Assembly (NCBI RefSeq): GCF_037975245.1
Contig: NC_092577.1
Location: forward strand, 36,942,898 to 37,006,897
Length of the DNA: 64,000 nucleotides
From: Apostichopus japonicus
Lineage: Eukaryota > Echinodermata > Holothuroidea > Aspidochirotida > Stichopodidae
Direction of reading: 5' to 3'
A program made the translations under genes and the position numbers. The notes beneath the pieces were generated by a model. It was not told where the DNA came from. It saw only the letters and a program-made list of their open reading frames with translations, and did no database searches. Each line of letters starts with the position of its first letter. Position 1 is the first letter of the stretch. Positions 12,266 through 26,588 of this stretch are shown here, one piece after another.

Positions 12266-15200
12266 TGATAGTTGAGTTTGGGGGTCTCGTAAACCACCTC
12301 ATCATGAAAACTTAACGGTTCTACATTTTGTTCTGATTTCGTGGTCATTGACGGTCTTTTTTAAGGTCGTTTTTTATTCCAGGTTGCTATAATTATTTGC
12401 TTTTCTGTTACCTACCGTTATTATTTGTATTTAGTGGCTGTGATAGCGTTTCTGTTGATATAGTAATAAGAAGGAAGCTAGAAGAAATGAGATACTGTTT
12501 CAACTTGGTAGCTTGTCTGGCTGCTGAGATATCACATGTTGATATTTATGTCACATAACATATATAGAGAACACATCAAACTGCATATCTTTTCCATTGT
12601 TTTCACTGATGCAATAATCACTTCCACTGGAAATCACGTGTAGAAATTCACATGATGCTGTGTGCTCCCTAATTCACACAGTTAGTTCATATGGAAATGT
12701 TAACTTGGTGCAATCAAAACGTTTACATCTTTCTCTGCATTCATTACCTTATCTTTTCATCAAGAAATTTGTCATGTTTGTTGCAAATTTTAATATATGA
12801 ACTGAACAATTAGTCATTTTGTTTCCATATGTTTAGCAAGTATTTCCCAAGATCGTATGATAATTTCACTCTAGGGGAAACTAGTAAAGTCCATGTATGA
12901 CATCACAGATTGTTGCGAAAGGAGGCAGCTCCCTGATTGCGCAATACACTCATCAATGTATACATTTCAGCATTTTACAGACAATGGCACAACCTATGCA
13001 GCGTCAATGTGCACGGACTGCCACATTTAACAAGCTCACATTTCAATATACAATTGAAGGTGATTAGTATCGGCCACAAGCATTTCACTGGAACCCTCAC
13101 ACCTATATTTGTTTTTGAGTTGCTACTTCGAGACCGTTAAATATCCCAGCACTTAACACTTCTCAATCTCTACATGCGAATAAACTACAGATCCAGAACC
13201 TTATCCACCAAACTGCTTTTGGAAACTCTTATAAATTGTTTTGACTTTTTTAGCATATTTGTGGGCTATACATATGGCCTTTTACGTCTCAAACGCCATT
13301 TTTTTTTTATTGAAATCACGGAAATTGAGTCCCATGATTGAAATATGCAGATTGCGAAACTATCGCTATAGGCTATGGAACGCCGAACCGATCACCGCAT
13401 ATGACGATAATTCTGAAAGATATGCCCCCCAAATAATTCTGAAAGAAGGAGTTAAGGCCTTCCTGTCTGTCCTTGACCATGTTGATGATGCAAGCTTGTA
13501 TGCAGTGCTGTTGTTAAATGACACTTAAGTTGATTATGTTTATTAAATCTACCGGTAGTATTAATAAATAACATTAACATATAGTGTGTGAGACTTTGGG
13601 CGCACATTCAGAACACTTGGACAGGCGCGTTCAATATGTTACAAACTGATATGTAAAAATGAGAAATTGTGGTAAAATGGAGGGCGCTCAGATGCAAAAT
13701 GATGTTGCCAAACTTTAAAACAGTGTTAAAGAAGTGTCTACTGTTGAGATTGCACCGCATATACATATTATATTTATGTACACTACACTAGGAGATGTAA
13801 TATTCTGTCTGTCAGGGGGGGGGGGGTGAATTCTGGGGGTGCGTGGTTGCGCAATAGCATACATATTTCACTGATCAGTTTACAATATGGGTATATTCAT
13901 TTAGAGCATGTTGCCTACATAGGCTTATCTTGTAGAACATCATCATATATCCTATGTGTAATAATTGGCGTTCCATATTAGCCTGCTGTCCTATCCACTC
14001 ATTATAACAACTATGTTGATATTACGTCACAATAAGTGTTGAACCTGTATCCTTTTCCAATCAAACCATATCACAGTAGACAGGGAGTGTATGCTCCTCC
14101 AACTACTACTTGTTAAAGCGACGATAGCGCCATCTATTCCTTTAGCAGGTTTGTAAGTCCTCGAGCGTTTCGAAACATTATTGCTGGCAAAGAGTAGGAA
14201 ACTTGACCCAAGCCAGCAGGAGAACATATTTTGTGATATGTTATCAATCAGGATCTAGCTTTTCGTGGCTTTCATGTTGAAGAGCATGAATGGGAGCACA
14301 TGTGGTGCAAAAATTGGGTCAATTGAGCAAATTTAAGACCCCTTCAGGCCTCCCAGGAGCAGCGTACGAAAATTGTTTACTACTGAGTAAAGAGGTTTGT
14401 TTACGAAAACTTGGAGCTCATAGCAAAAAATCTGCATGTTCATACTACGGAAAATTGATGGTGCCATGAAAGGCCAACTTGTCAGCTATCCAGTGATCGG
14501 TAGCGTTTAGCTAGTGAGAACTTCTATCTAGACTTAGAGACCACATTACTTTTGTGAATTAGTGTGTAAGTCAATAGGGCTTTTAGTAGGTGTATGCTAT
14601 ACCTTTCACGACTGTTTTCTTTCCCATATATAATAGCCTATTTAACGTATCAATATATTGCTGTAACCACAAACATGTCGGATGATAGGGAAAGAAACAA
14701 CGCCCTGATTGGATCTGGTGTAAGACAAAATGGACTAAATTTGGTTCTAATTTGCTGCACGAGGAACAACATGTACACAGCATTTGCCTATTTGTACCAA
14801 AAGCACGGCAACGACGACCCGGTGTACACAAGGTCACGTGATAGTATTATATGCCGCGAGACTTCGATGTGAACTTGAGGTGAACTCTTCTTCCGCGATT
14901 ATCTTCGCCTCCCTCGATTTTACAACCCAAAAGTAATAAAGAAAAAGAAAATGTCGACAATTGTTTATTTTGATTTAAGTGCAGATGAATTTGAGCTTAA
15001 GTTTGTTTATACCGGTTATCTGTGGTCGGCTCAGCTGAAAGGTCAGCCTGATACAGTTTGGCATCGCTGATCTGGGAAAGGTATTTAAAGGAAAGGAATA
15101 TATGCCTAAAAGAGTATACTGCGGCACCGGCAAATACCGCTGGGCGAATCCGCTGTAAAGATTGAATGTACAATAGAAAACGATGAAGTTCTGCAAGGAA

Positions 15201-15479
15201 ACAAGTATTTTGTTGTAGAGATAATGCCATGAACAACCTAACGAAACAGCTAACACAAATCTTAATCCATTTGGGAGATATCATGACAGTAACTTTAAAA
15301 GAACTCTCTCCATCGCTGTTATCTCAACGACTGATTAAGGTTTTAGAAGGTGACGAGCAAATATATCACCATAGGGACCCTAGGGTGGGGGGAGGGGGTA
15401 ATTGGGATGGGGAGGTTGATGAATATCAGTACAATCAGGTGTATTAATACGGCTAACCGATGTCAAGTAATATTTGAAT

Positions 15480-15539
15480 GATGCAGCCTATAGGCCAACT
15501 TGATTACTCAAGTTAACATGGTGGCCTATAGGCTGCATC
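15480..15539. repeat. Nested hairpin
   Basis: Outer 17-bp arms (gatgcagcctataggcc, 15480-15496; its complement at 15523-15539) enclose an inner perfect stem aacttga-ttac-tcaagtt (15497-15514). Both stems are perfect. Confidence 0.85.
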
Positions 15540-16075
15540 CTATTAGTATACTTACATAACATATGATCAATGCGCATGTGACACATTAATGAACATCATT
15601 ATGTTACATTTCTATTTCACTGGGTTATAGGTACATACTTGAATGTTGTGGCCCAGGGATTGGGTCCCACTATGAATTGACCCACAAGATCAAATTCGGG
15701 CCCATCCCTACCACAGAGTGTATGGCCCACAAAATTTTAACTCAATATTAAAACAACAAAAGATGTAAACTCAAAGAATATAACATACTTGCTTCATTTT
15801 TTGTTTCTGAATAACTTGGTCTTGTATACATAACATAGTGGATTAAACTTTAAATATACATGCAAAAAAAAAACATGTCACAACAGGTTAAATAATGGCA
15901 AGCCTTATCCAGTTTTACAAGAGGAGACATTGTTTTTCTACATTGAAATAAGGAGAAATAAACTTTGACCTTAATTATACAAAGGTCAAAAGTTCCGATG
16001 CAAATAAAGGAAGAAAGAAATGGATACATTTTAAGAACACAACTAGTTAAAACCTTCATGATCATGAATAATGCA

Positions 16076-16385
16076 CATTATTGGGTAAGCTTACACAGTG
16101 AAGGTATCATAAACAGATACACCATGTTAAACTGAAATACCTTATTCACTCACATTATTGGGTAAGCTTACACAGTGAAGGTATCATAAACAGATACACC
16201 ATGTTAAACTGAAATACCTTATTCACTCACATTATTGGGTAAGCTTACACAGTGAAGGTATCATAAACAGATACACCATGTTAAACTGAAATACCTTATT
16301 CACTCACATTATTGGGTAAGCTTACACAGTGAAGGTATCATAAACAGATACACCATGTTATACTGAAATACCTTATTCATTGCTT
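16076..16385. repeat. 77-bp tandem repeat, 4 copies
   Basis: The unit starts cattattgggtaagcttaca and runs through aaataccttattcactca. Copies are almost identical; the last has one change (ttatac for ttaaac). Such low divergence suggests recent amplification. Confidence 0.95.
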
Positions 16386-19300
16386 TCACTTTTATCTTTA
16401 AGCTTGAATGACAGAATCTGACTTATATCCAAATATGCTATCAGTCTTGCCAAGAAATGGTCACCCTCTGCCCCATCTCCTTCTATCTCCCACATGAAGT
16501 GTGTTATTGATTTATCACAAGTTTCAAAACACCATTTTCTATGTTACCAAAGGGAGTGAGAGAAGAGAGTCAATTAAGGGGGAGTGGGGGGAGGGGGTGG
16601 GAGAGGAGGGGGATTTAAATCTAAGCCTGCTATGCCATTTAATGCTCCTTACACCGAAAGAAGAATATGATATTAAATAAGACAATTGCATGGTTGTTTT
16701 TCAACACTTTAAAGGGATAAAACTGTTGCTTAAATACACACACACATATATATAGGCCTATATATATATTAAATTAACAAGACCTGGAAATTATAAACAT
16801 TTGGGAAATGAAAGAATTGGTAAAACACTTTTTCTTTTCCATAAAAGACAGCAAATGCATAATGCAAGGATCTGCCCCAAATAATCACTATATGAAAGTA
16901 TTAAAGTTCTGAACTGTAGCCAGGGGTGCAACCACTGTTTTCTATCTTGGGGATAGGTGGAGGGAGAGGGCTGAGATGCAAATTGATGCTATAAATATAT
17001 CCATCTTTTGAAACAATGTTGAAGAATTGTCACTACTTCAGGTGGTACAGCACAAACATGTTGTATATTTTTTTTTATTGTATTCAACTAGGAATTGGTT
17101 TGGTAATATTCTGTTTGCTTACAGGGGGTAGGGGTGAGTTGATTTTATTCAAGGGATGGAACCCCCATGAAATATATGTGGTAATGCCCTTGACTATGAC
17201 AAAAACTTCATTCAAACAGAGTAACAATGTTGGATGGCCAGTTAAATGCCTAATGTTGCAAGGCTGCCAGTTTAATGCCTGCTGATGTTTGAGCATTAGT
17301 GAACATTATTAATGTTGCAAGGCTGCCAGTTTAATGCCTGCTGATGTTTCAGCATTAGTGAACATTATTAATGTTGCAAGGCTGCCAGTATAATGCCTGC
17401 TGATGTTTGAGCATTAGTGAACATTATTAATGTTGCAAGGCTGCCAGTTTAATGCCTGCTGATGTTTCAGCATTAGTGAACATTATTAATGTTGCAAGGC
17501 TGCCAGTATAATGCCTGCTGATGTTTCAGCATTAGTGAATATTATTTATGTTGCAAGGCTGCCAGTATAATGCCTGCTGATGTTTCAGCATTAGTGAACA
17601 TTATTGATGTTGCAAGGCTGCCAGTATAATGCCTGCTGATGTTTCAGCATTAGTGAACATTATTAATGTTGCAAGGCTGCCAGTTTAATGCCTGCTGATG
17701 TTTGAGCATTAGTGAACATTATTAATGTTGCAAGGCTGCCAGTATAATGCCTGCTGATGTTTCAGCATTAGTGAACATTATTAATGTTGCAAGGCTGCCA
17801 GTATAATGCCTGCTGATGTTTCAGCATTAGTGAACATTATTAATGTTGCAAGGCTGCCAGTTTAATGCCTGCTGATGTTTCAGCATTAGTGAACATTATT
17901 AATGTTGCAAGGCTGCCAGTATAATGCCTGCTGATGTTTCAGCATTAGTGAACATTATTAATGTTGCAAGGCTGCCAGTATAATGCCTGCTGATGTTTGA
18001 GCATTAGTGAACATTATTAATGTTGCAAGGCTGCCAGTTTAATGCCTGCTGATGTTTGAGCATTAGTGAACATTATTAATGCGGCAAGGCTGCCAGTTTA
18101 ATGCCTGCTGATGTTTCAGCATTAGTGAACATTATTGATGTTGCAAGGCTGCCAGTATAATGCCTGCTGATGTTTCAGCATTAGTGAACATTATTAATGT
18201 TGCAAGGCTGCCAGTATAATGCCTGCTGATGTTTCAGCATTAGTGAACATTATTAATGTTGCAAGGCTGCCAGTATACTGCCTGCTGATGTTTCAGCATT
18301 AGTGAACATTATTCATGTTGCAAGGCTGCCAGTATAATGCCTGCTGATGTTTCAGCATTAGTGAACATTATTAATGTTGCAAGGCTGCCAGTATAATGCC
18401 TGCTGATGTTTCAGCATTAGTGAACATTATTTGAGTTTCTGGCATATTCTATTGACCTTTAAAGGAGTTGATGATGAAACAACAATTTTAAAAAGTACTG
18501 CTTAACCAGAGCAGTTTAGTTCTTGGGTGAATAACTTGCAAATTTACTTTTTTTCCTAGGGGTAGGGAGGGGTGTGGGAAGTAGGGACAGGGGCAACACA
18601 TAACTTTTGATACAAGAGTTTCATCTGTTAATGGTATAAGATACATTGAGAAACCTGGTTTCATTATAACAGCCATGTCTACAAACAGTTAACACTGGAA
18701 AATTATTCAAGACATTTAAAACTTTCTGAATGTTGTTCAAAAGTAAAGTAAACAGACTGAAAAGAGAAAAAAATAACATGCAACAAAGACATTGCTTCAC
18801 ACAAACAACTATCTTTCAGCAGTCACCATATTGATTGAGATGGCTTAATACCATACAAAGGGGATAAATACCTACGACACTACTGTATCTACAACAACTT
18901 CTATGCCATTAAGAGATAAAATAATGAATGTAAATATAAGCCAATTAATATTCATAACCAATTCTCTGTTTATAATTATAATAATAATAATAATGTTCAT
19001 AATAAACTGCTGATTAAATATACAAATAACTTTTTATATCAAATTCTGAATTCTGACCACTGATTAACTAGATAAATCTTACAATTAAAAGACATGATAA
19101 TCACTTTTTCACAAGGTAGGCCTCTGATTGGCTATAATTATAATGATAATATGAATATTAATGAACTTTTTTTGTTCTGTACATACAACAACATCCAGAC
19201 ATAGATAAACCACCTGCTTGCATAGGATCACTATATAATAATATTGTTGTACTTGGTAAGAAACATCGGTATGAAAATACACGGAAAGTCACTCAGAGAC

Positions 19301-19675
19301 TTACACAAAAGACAGACAAAGAACAAAAGAATTGAATGAAAGGATTATGCCAGGACAAGTAAAAAACAAGAACAAGTCCAAGTTTAGAATCCAACCACCG
19401 GTGCAAGTACAAACTGGCACCGAACTGAAGACATTCCTTTTTGGATTTAGAAAGAAAAAAGTTACAAATTTTGAAAAAGAATGGCAGTTTCATCTATCAT
19501 AATCAACACCACTAGACTAAATAGTATTACTTTTATCATTACTGAGACAGATGTTATTAGTTTCCATCCTTTTGTGTTAGTTTCCTTCCTTTTGCATAAA
19601 GTTCTTTGAAATGGTGTAAAATAAATGTGATACACACCCCAATGGTTTATCATGATTTGTGTATAATGTACAATA
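16386..19675. other. No supported gene outside the 59-bp array
   Basis: 16386-17250 and 18432-19675 are AT-rich, with short microsatellites (TATA near 16745-16770, and ATA repeats near 18975) and nothing else that I can support. Confidence 0.5.
17251..18431. repeat. 59-bp tandem repeat, about 20 copies
   Basis: The unit (taatgttgcaaggctgccag through gtgaacatta) carries two dyads: aacatta-t-taatgtt across the unit junction, and GCTGA-tgtt-TCAGC inside. Copies alternate between tttcagc (hairpin intact) and tttgagc (hairpin broken), and between agtataatg and agtttaatg. Confidence 0.95.
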
Positions 19676-20215
19676 GCTCAGACAGGATCCATACTAAAAA
19701 CTATGATAAACCTGATCCCTTATGTAAGGAAACACAATAGCTCAGGATCCACACTAAAAACCATGAAAAAATCTGATCCCTTATTATAGGGAACACAATA
19801 GTTCAGGATCCTGAATACACAAACCATGATGAACCTGATCCCTTAAGTAAAGGAACACAATAGCTCAGGATCCACACTAAAAACCAGGAAAAAATCTGAT
19901 CCCTTATTATAGGGAACACAATAGTTCAGGATCCTGACTACACAAACCATGATGAACCTGATCCCTTAAGTAAAGGAACACAATAGCTCAGGATCCACAT
20001 AACACAAACCATAATAAACCTGATCCCTTATGTAAGGAAACACAATAGCTCAGGATCCACACTACAAACAAGGAAAATATCTTATCCTTTATTAAAGGGA
20101 ACACAATAGCTCAGGATCCACACCAAACAAACCATGATATGCCTGATCCCTTATGTAAGGAAACACAATAGTTCAGGATCCACGCTACACAAACCAGGAT
20201 AAACCTGATCTCTAC
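19676..20215. repeat. 61-bp tandem repeat, about 9 copies
   Basis: The unit has cacaatagctcaggatccac and ctgatccctta. The part after gatc is a small dyad that varies between copies while keeping its pairing (ccttatgtaagg, cccttattataggg, ccttaagtaaagg). Confidence 0.9.
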
Positions 20216-20332
20216 CATAGCATGGCATGGGATCATCTGATTGACCTAATGTTATAATTCCTTCTGTTATGTCAGGCAGTTTTCAGTAGGTTACAAGGTT
20301 CAGTGATCCTGCATATACAAGCTACATATATA

Positions 20333-23076
20333 TATTCCCTACAACAGCATGGTATGTATTACCCTAATATAACAATGTCCTCTGCTATGTGGGCAACAGC
20401 ATGGTATGTGGTCATCTGACTACCCTAATGTAACAATGTTCTCTGCTATGTGGATAACAGCATGGTATGTATTACCCTAATATAACAATGTCCTCTGCTA
20501 TGTGGGCAACAGCATGGTATGTATTACCCTAATATAACAATGTTCTCTGCTATGTGGACAACAGCATGGTATGTGGTCATCTGATTACCCTAATGTCACA
20601 ATGTTCTCTGCTATGTGGACAACAGCATGGTATGTATTACCCTAATATAACAATGTCCTCTGCTATGTGGACAACAGCATGGTATGTGGTCATCTGATTA
20701 CCCTAATGTAACAATGTTCTCTGCTATGTGGACAACAGCATGGTATGTATTACCCTAATATAACAATGTCCTCTGCTATGTGGACAACAGCATGGTATGT
20801 ATTACCCTAATATAACAATGTCCTCTGCTATGTGGGCAACAGCATGGTATGTATTACCCTAATATAACAATGTCCTCTGCTATGTGGGCAACAGCATGGT
20901 ATGTATTACCCTAATATAACAATGTCCTCTGCTATGTGGGCAACAGCATGGTATGTATTACCCTAATATAACAATGTCCTCTGCTATGTGGGCAACAGCA
21001 TGGTATGTATTACCCTAATATAACAATGTCCTCTGCTATGTGGACAACAGCATGGTATGTATTACCCTAATATAACAATGTTCTCTGCTATGTGGACAAC
21101 AGCATGGTATGTATTACCCTAATATAACAATGTCCTCTGCTATGTGGGCAACAGCATGGTATGTATTACCCTAATATAACAATGTCCTCTGCTATGTGGG
21201 CAACAGCATGGTATGTATTACCCTAATATAACAATGTCCTCTGCTATGTGGGCAACAGCATGGTATGTATTACCCTAATATAACAATGTCCTCTGCTATG
21301 TGGGCAACAGCATGGTATGTATTACCCTAATATAACAATGTCCTCTGCTATGTGGGCAACAGCATGGTATGTATTACCCTAATATAACAATGTTCTCTGC
21401 TATGTGGACAACAGCATGGTATGTGGTCATCTGATTACCCTAATATAACAATGTTCTCTGCTATGTGGACAACAGCATGGTATGTGGTCATCTGATTACC
21501 CTAATGTAACAATGTTCTCTGCTATGTGGATAACAGCATGGTATGTATTACCCTAATATAACAATGTCCTCTGCTATGTGGGCAACAGCATGGTATGTAT
21601 TACCCTAATATAACAATGTCCTCTGCTATGTGGACAACAGCATGGTATGTATTACCCTAATATAACAATGTTCTCTGCTATGTGGACAACAGCATGGTAT
21701 GTGGTCATCTGATTACCCTAATGTAACAATGTTCTCTGCTATGTGGATAACAGCATGGTATGTATTACCCTAATATAACAATGTCCTCTGCTATGTGGAC
21801 AACAGCATGGTATGTGGTCATCTGATTACCCTAATGTAACAATGTTCTCTGCTATGTGGATAACAGCATGGTATGTATTACCCTAATATAACAATGTCCT
21901 CTGCTATGTGGGCAACAGCATGGTATGTATTACCCTAATATAACAATGTCCTCTGCTATGTGGACAACAGCATGGTATGTATTACCCTAATATAACAATG
22001 TTCTCTGCTATGTGGACAACAGCATGGTATGTGGTCATCTGATTACCCTAATGTAACAATGTTCTCTGCTATGTGGATAACAGCATGGTATGTGGTCATC
22101 TGATTACCCTAATGTAACAATGTTCTCTGCTATGTGGACAACAGCATGGTATGTGGTCATCTGATTACCCTAATGTAACAATGTTCTCTGCTATGTGGAC
22201 AGCAGCATGGTATGTGGTCATCTGATTACCCTAATGTAACAATGTTCTCTGCTATGTGGATAACAGCATGGTATGTGGTCATCTGATTACCCTAATGTAA
22301 CAATGTTCTTTGCTATGTGGACAACAGCATGGTATGTATTACCCTAATATAACAATGTTCTCTGCTATGTGGACAACAGCATGGTATGTGGTCATCTGAT
22401 TACCCTAATGTAACAATGTTCTCTGCTATGTGGATAACAGCATGGTATGTGGTCATCTGATTACCCTAATGTAACAATGTTCTCTGCTATGTGGACAACA
22501 GCATGGTATGTGGTCATCTGATTACCCTAATGTAACAATGTTCTTTGCTATGTGGACAACAGCATGGTATGTATTACCCTAATATAACAATGTTCTCTGC
22601 TATGTGGACAACAGCATGGTATGTGGTCATCTGATTACCCTAATGTAACAATGTTCTCTGCTATGTGGACAACAGCATGGTATGTGGTCATCTGATTACC
22701 CTAATGTAACAATGTTCTCTGCTATGTGGATAACAGCATGGTATGTGGTCATCTGATTACCCTAATGTAACAATGTTCTCTGCTATGTGGACAACAGCAT
22801 GGTATGTATTACCCTAATATAACAATGTCCTCTGCTATGTGGACAACAGCATGGTATGTATTACCCTAATATAACAATGTCCTCTGCTATGTGGGCAACA
22901 GCATGGTATGTGGTCATCTGATTACCCTAATGTAACAATGTTCTCTGCTATGTGGATAACAGCATGGTATGTGGTCATCTGATTACCCTAATGTAACAAT
23001 GTTCTCTGCTATGTGGACAACAGCATGGTATGTGGTCATCTGACTATCCTAATGTAACAATGTTCTCTGCTATGTG
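20333..23076. repeat. 52/61-bp two-form satellite, about 2.7 kb, the largest array in the window
   Basis: Two unit forms differ by a 9-bp block. The short 52-bp form has gtatgtattaccctaatata, and the long 61-bp form has gtatgtggtcatctgattac. Linked changes accompany the indel: ataacaatgtcc goes with the short form and gtaacaatgttc with the long form. Short forms dominate 20760-21410 and long forms dominate 22010-22800. Confidence 0.97.
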
Positions 23077-26000
23077 GAACAGTTTTCAACCAGTCAAACA
23101 CTTCACTGATGAACTCAACATGTATGTGTTCAAACCACAAGTAGCTTCCATACTAGTGCTAATGTTATAATGTTCTCTGCAATGTGATGTATTCCTAACA
23201 TGGTAGGACAAAATGGTGTAAACCCAGACTTCCATTATCTTAGCACTCATGTAAAAAGATTTACTGACTTAAAACAGTTCTTATGTTTACAGTTTTCTGT
23301 TATACAAATGAAACAAATATACATAGGAGATGTTCTTAATAAAAACAGTTACTAATAAAAAACAGTTACAACAGTTACTATATCATAATCTGATCTACAT
23401 ACATCACTAAAACCAAATACACATTACTACAACATCAAGTTAACCATAAAACACACCACCAGTGTATGAACACACGGTGCCCTAAAATGACATAATTATG
23501 AATTTGGTCCCAGTCATCGCATTATTACTTGTGTTCTCATCGTTCAAAATGTAGCTATAATAAACGACACATCCAACCATGGTCACTTTCTACCAACATT
23601 TTCTACGATTGGCCTAAACAAACGACAGCATTTTGTGTTCTAATCATTCGCCTTTACACAGCTTAGGTTTAAACTTACGGCCGACTAACAACACGCTTTC
23701 GGTGTATGAAAACCTCCTTAAAATGTTGACTATAAAAATCATTCACATAAATTCTCCTAGAGGAATGGAGCAAATCAACTGTTTCTATGGGAACAGGAAA
23801 ATCATCAACATTTTTGTACTTTATTTACCAAGGCAGTCCTTCTTTATCACAATTACATCAAAGTTTCTAATAGCTTGGATTTTATCAAATGTCAAAGACT
23901 AATACTTCACTGGTTAAAATTTATTGTTTGTTCTTCATGAATATTCATTTCAATGGAAATGAAAATTGTACTAAGTAACAGAAACCTAAATAGCAGATAT
24001 CACTGTACTATACTAGCAATGGATTCATTAGGTCATGTGTGAAATATCTCTTTATTAGTAATATCTATGTTAACATCACCTGGTAATTTACTATACCAGC
24101 AATGAATTCATCAGCTTATGTGTGACATTCCTCAAATATAATCAAAATAATGTTTAGAATTATGATCTAGGAGAAACCTGTAACCATTATTAATGTACAA
24201 CCAGGAATGCATTCCAATGAGATGGTTTCAACATCTAATATTGAAAGATTAACCTGTATTTGACATACTGCGACCCCAACCCACCACCCCTCCCCCCAAA
24301 CAAATAATATTAATAAAATCCTTCCCTAGCATACTACTTCTCTGTTTCAAAATAACAAACTTTACAATTGCTAATATCCTATGCCATAAAGCAAATTTAT
24401 TTCTAGAGCGGACCCAGGCACTTATTAATGTACAGTGTGACATCACACGTCACAAAATGAATAAAAACATGCTCTCCCATAATCGAAACACTTTAGATGT
24501 TGAATTACTTCTTATTAAGTATGATTATAGTGAATGGAAGTAATTTCTTTTAATTAGTCATAAATTATTTGATAAGGTAATTAATTAACAGATCTGAATA
24601 ACAAACATTTAGCAAAGAAACAAGTTCGATGCCTTGGAAAGATACATCTTGATTGCACAATAGTGAATTCATTGCAAACTCGCAAGGGTAGGAAAAATCA
24701 CCACGAGAGTGAAAATAACGAGCATGGCAGAATGAAGAACGTGTTAAAACAATGAGAAAGCACATGAATGCACATCAATCAAGAAACTAATTAAAATGAA
24801 GGAATGCTTGGATACTGAATCAAATTGCTTACAAATGCCTTAAACCAAGCTTAAAGTCATTAAACTGTTTGGTCAAAGTCAATTTTCCATATGACAGTGG
24901 CCTTGCACACTAGGGATAGGGAACACAACTGCATAGCAAAACACAGTACAAAACCAACAAACACTCAAAGTAAATTGCACAATCAATGAATTATCTAAAG
25001 GAATGTTTCAGGAACAAAACAAAACTTCCAATATTTAAAGGCTTAAAAAGTAAATTTTATAAAAGCCATTATTTTTTTAATATACCAATGGTCTACACCA
25101 TTTCTCTTAGCACAAACCCCTACCATAGTTTCTAGTGGTGGGGGATTCAACTGAGTGATCAACGTGTTCTAGTGTGTTATCCAAAATTATGAAGTTTGAA
25201 CATTAGAAAGAAAAGAAAAAACGTAAACAATTGAAGATATTTACTTGAACTGGTATTTTTCTGTTCTTTTTATGTTTCAGCTAAGAAAAGAGGAATCTCT
25301 GAGCTTTCCCACATTATTGCCAGAGTATTAAACAGCAATTACAGGTCACAAATTGAAGTATGGTAGATCAATATATAACATGTATATGTGCTAATTCATG
25401 TCATTTTATATGACAGAGAATTCTATCCAACGGTCTTGCTTTTCTTACAATTTGTTCTCACCTTATCAGAGCACACTCATAATGCTGTGTAACCTGAAGA
25501 TTTATGCTACAGTATTGGTTATATGGGTTGGTTTATATCTAGGTTCTTGGGATAATACTGCAGGCATTGATATCTCATCTGTGCAGCTATGTCACAGGGT
25601 AACCTTTCAGACTGCTTTACAACCAAAAACCGTGAAGTTACTGGGATGAAGCAAGAACAAACCTTCTATCTTGCTTTCTTTGAAAGATCTATCTTATAAT
25701 AGTTGATGGCCTACAGAACCTCCTCCCCCTCCCCCCTCCCCCTCCACTACTCAACAGGCCAGATATGACTTATCAGTCAACCACAAGATTGCTCTTGGAC
25801 TCACTTTCTTTAAACAATATCTGGATCCTTGGAAAGCATTCAAATCTCTTTGCCAAACACTGTGGTTCACATATGATAGGCTGTGTTAGTAAAAACATAT
25901 TGAGTACCATAAGATTATTTTGCAGGAGGCTCTTGTTCTATAGAAATATAGCTCATTAACATATCTCTGCCCACCTCTGCAACCATTCAGCTTATAAACA

Positions 26001-26384
26001 ATCTCTCCTCACCGCTGTAACCATTCAGCTCATAAACAATATCTCCCCACTTCTGCAACCATCCACTTCATTAAATATTATCTATTTATAAATCTTTATA
26101 TAGATCTATATATATATAAACTTTACTTAGACACTACAAGGACTAAAATCAAATCATTCAACACAGACATCAGGGGTACGGATAAAGAAATGCAACCTTT
26201 ACCGGAAATGACTTTCTGCCTATGAGCATTAATGCTTGGGCTATTGTATCCAATATGAAGAATACAATGAAGAATACAGGCAAGGGCTCTGATTGGTTGA
26301 CTTCGATCCTACTCACATCTGGAATACCAACTTTGGAATGGAAACGATTAAATGTTGAATGAAAAAGATGATGGTAATGTTTTG
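23077..26384. other. Downstream of the RIM stop codon; UTR or intergenic
   Basis: On the RIM strand this follows the stop codon. The AATAAA signals on that strand are distant (plus-strand tttatt near 24050 and 23919), so the 3' end cannot be placed. A small diverged duplication sits at 24015-24115. No gene on either strand is supported. Confidence 0.5.
25945..26080. repeat. Short 46-bp triplication downstream of RIM stop
   Basis: Three diverged copies of a unit with ctctgcaaccattcagctta and aaacaatctct. They lie within 0.45 kb downstream of the RIM stop codon, so they may be in the 3' UTR. Confidence 0.6.
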
Positions 26385-26588
26385 TTATTTGGAATTAGAA
26401 AGAGATGTCATAGATCCTTCTAGAGATGAGGTGGAGGTCCTGTGATGCATATCAACCAATGAGGAAGCATTGAAGAGTTTGTACCAGCCAATCACAGGGT
26501 GTGATAGATCAAGTTCACCCAAAAGAATCTGAGCAACGCCCATAAACACTTTTCTGTCCATCCTTCCATAATCGCCCCAAACTGTGAC
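26385..26588 (-). CDS. RIM: RIM terminal coding exon: end of C2B and stop
   Basis: 67 codons plus TAA at 26387-26385. VTVWGDYGRMDRKVFMGVAQ and then ILLGELDLSHPVIGWYKLF complete C2B. The tail (ASSLVDMHHRTSTSSLEGSM and a few more residues) keeps the RIM pattern SSLVDP...SQSSLESS, but in a shortened form. The acceptor is gctctatggcag. I cannot fix the poly(A) site. Confidence 0.96.
   Translation of the reverse strand, partial: VTVWGDYGRMDRKVFMGVAQILLGELDLSHPVIGWYKLFNASSLVDMHHRTSTSSLEGSMTSLSNSK

Larger units (their letters stand above)
8651..16075. other. No supported gene
   Basis: Apart from the entries at 9619, 10160, 12127 and 15480, I see only background open frames. Those at 13241-13528 and 14594-14872 (95 and 92 codons) match no family I know. 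Poly-G runs lie at 9704-9714, 11953-11962 and 13815-13826. Confidence 0.5.

Noticed and set aside
13241-13528. 95-codon plus-strand open frame
   Set aside because: No family recognised, no neighbouring exons, and a length reachable by chance in this window.
14594-14872. 92-codon plus-strand frame with an internal MSDDRERNN start
   Set aside because: It looks mildly protein-like, but I recognise no domain and see no supporting exon structure. A database search would decide.
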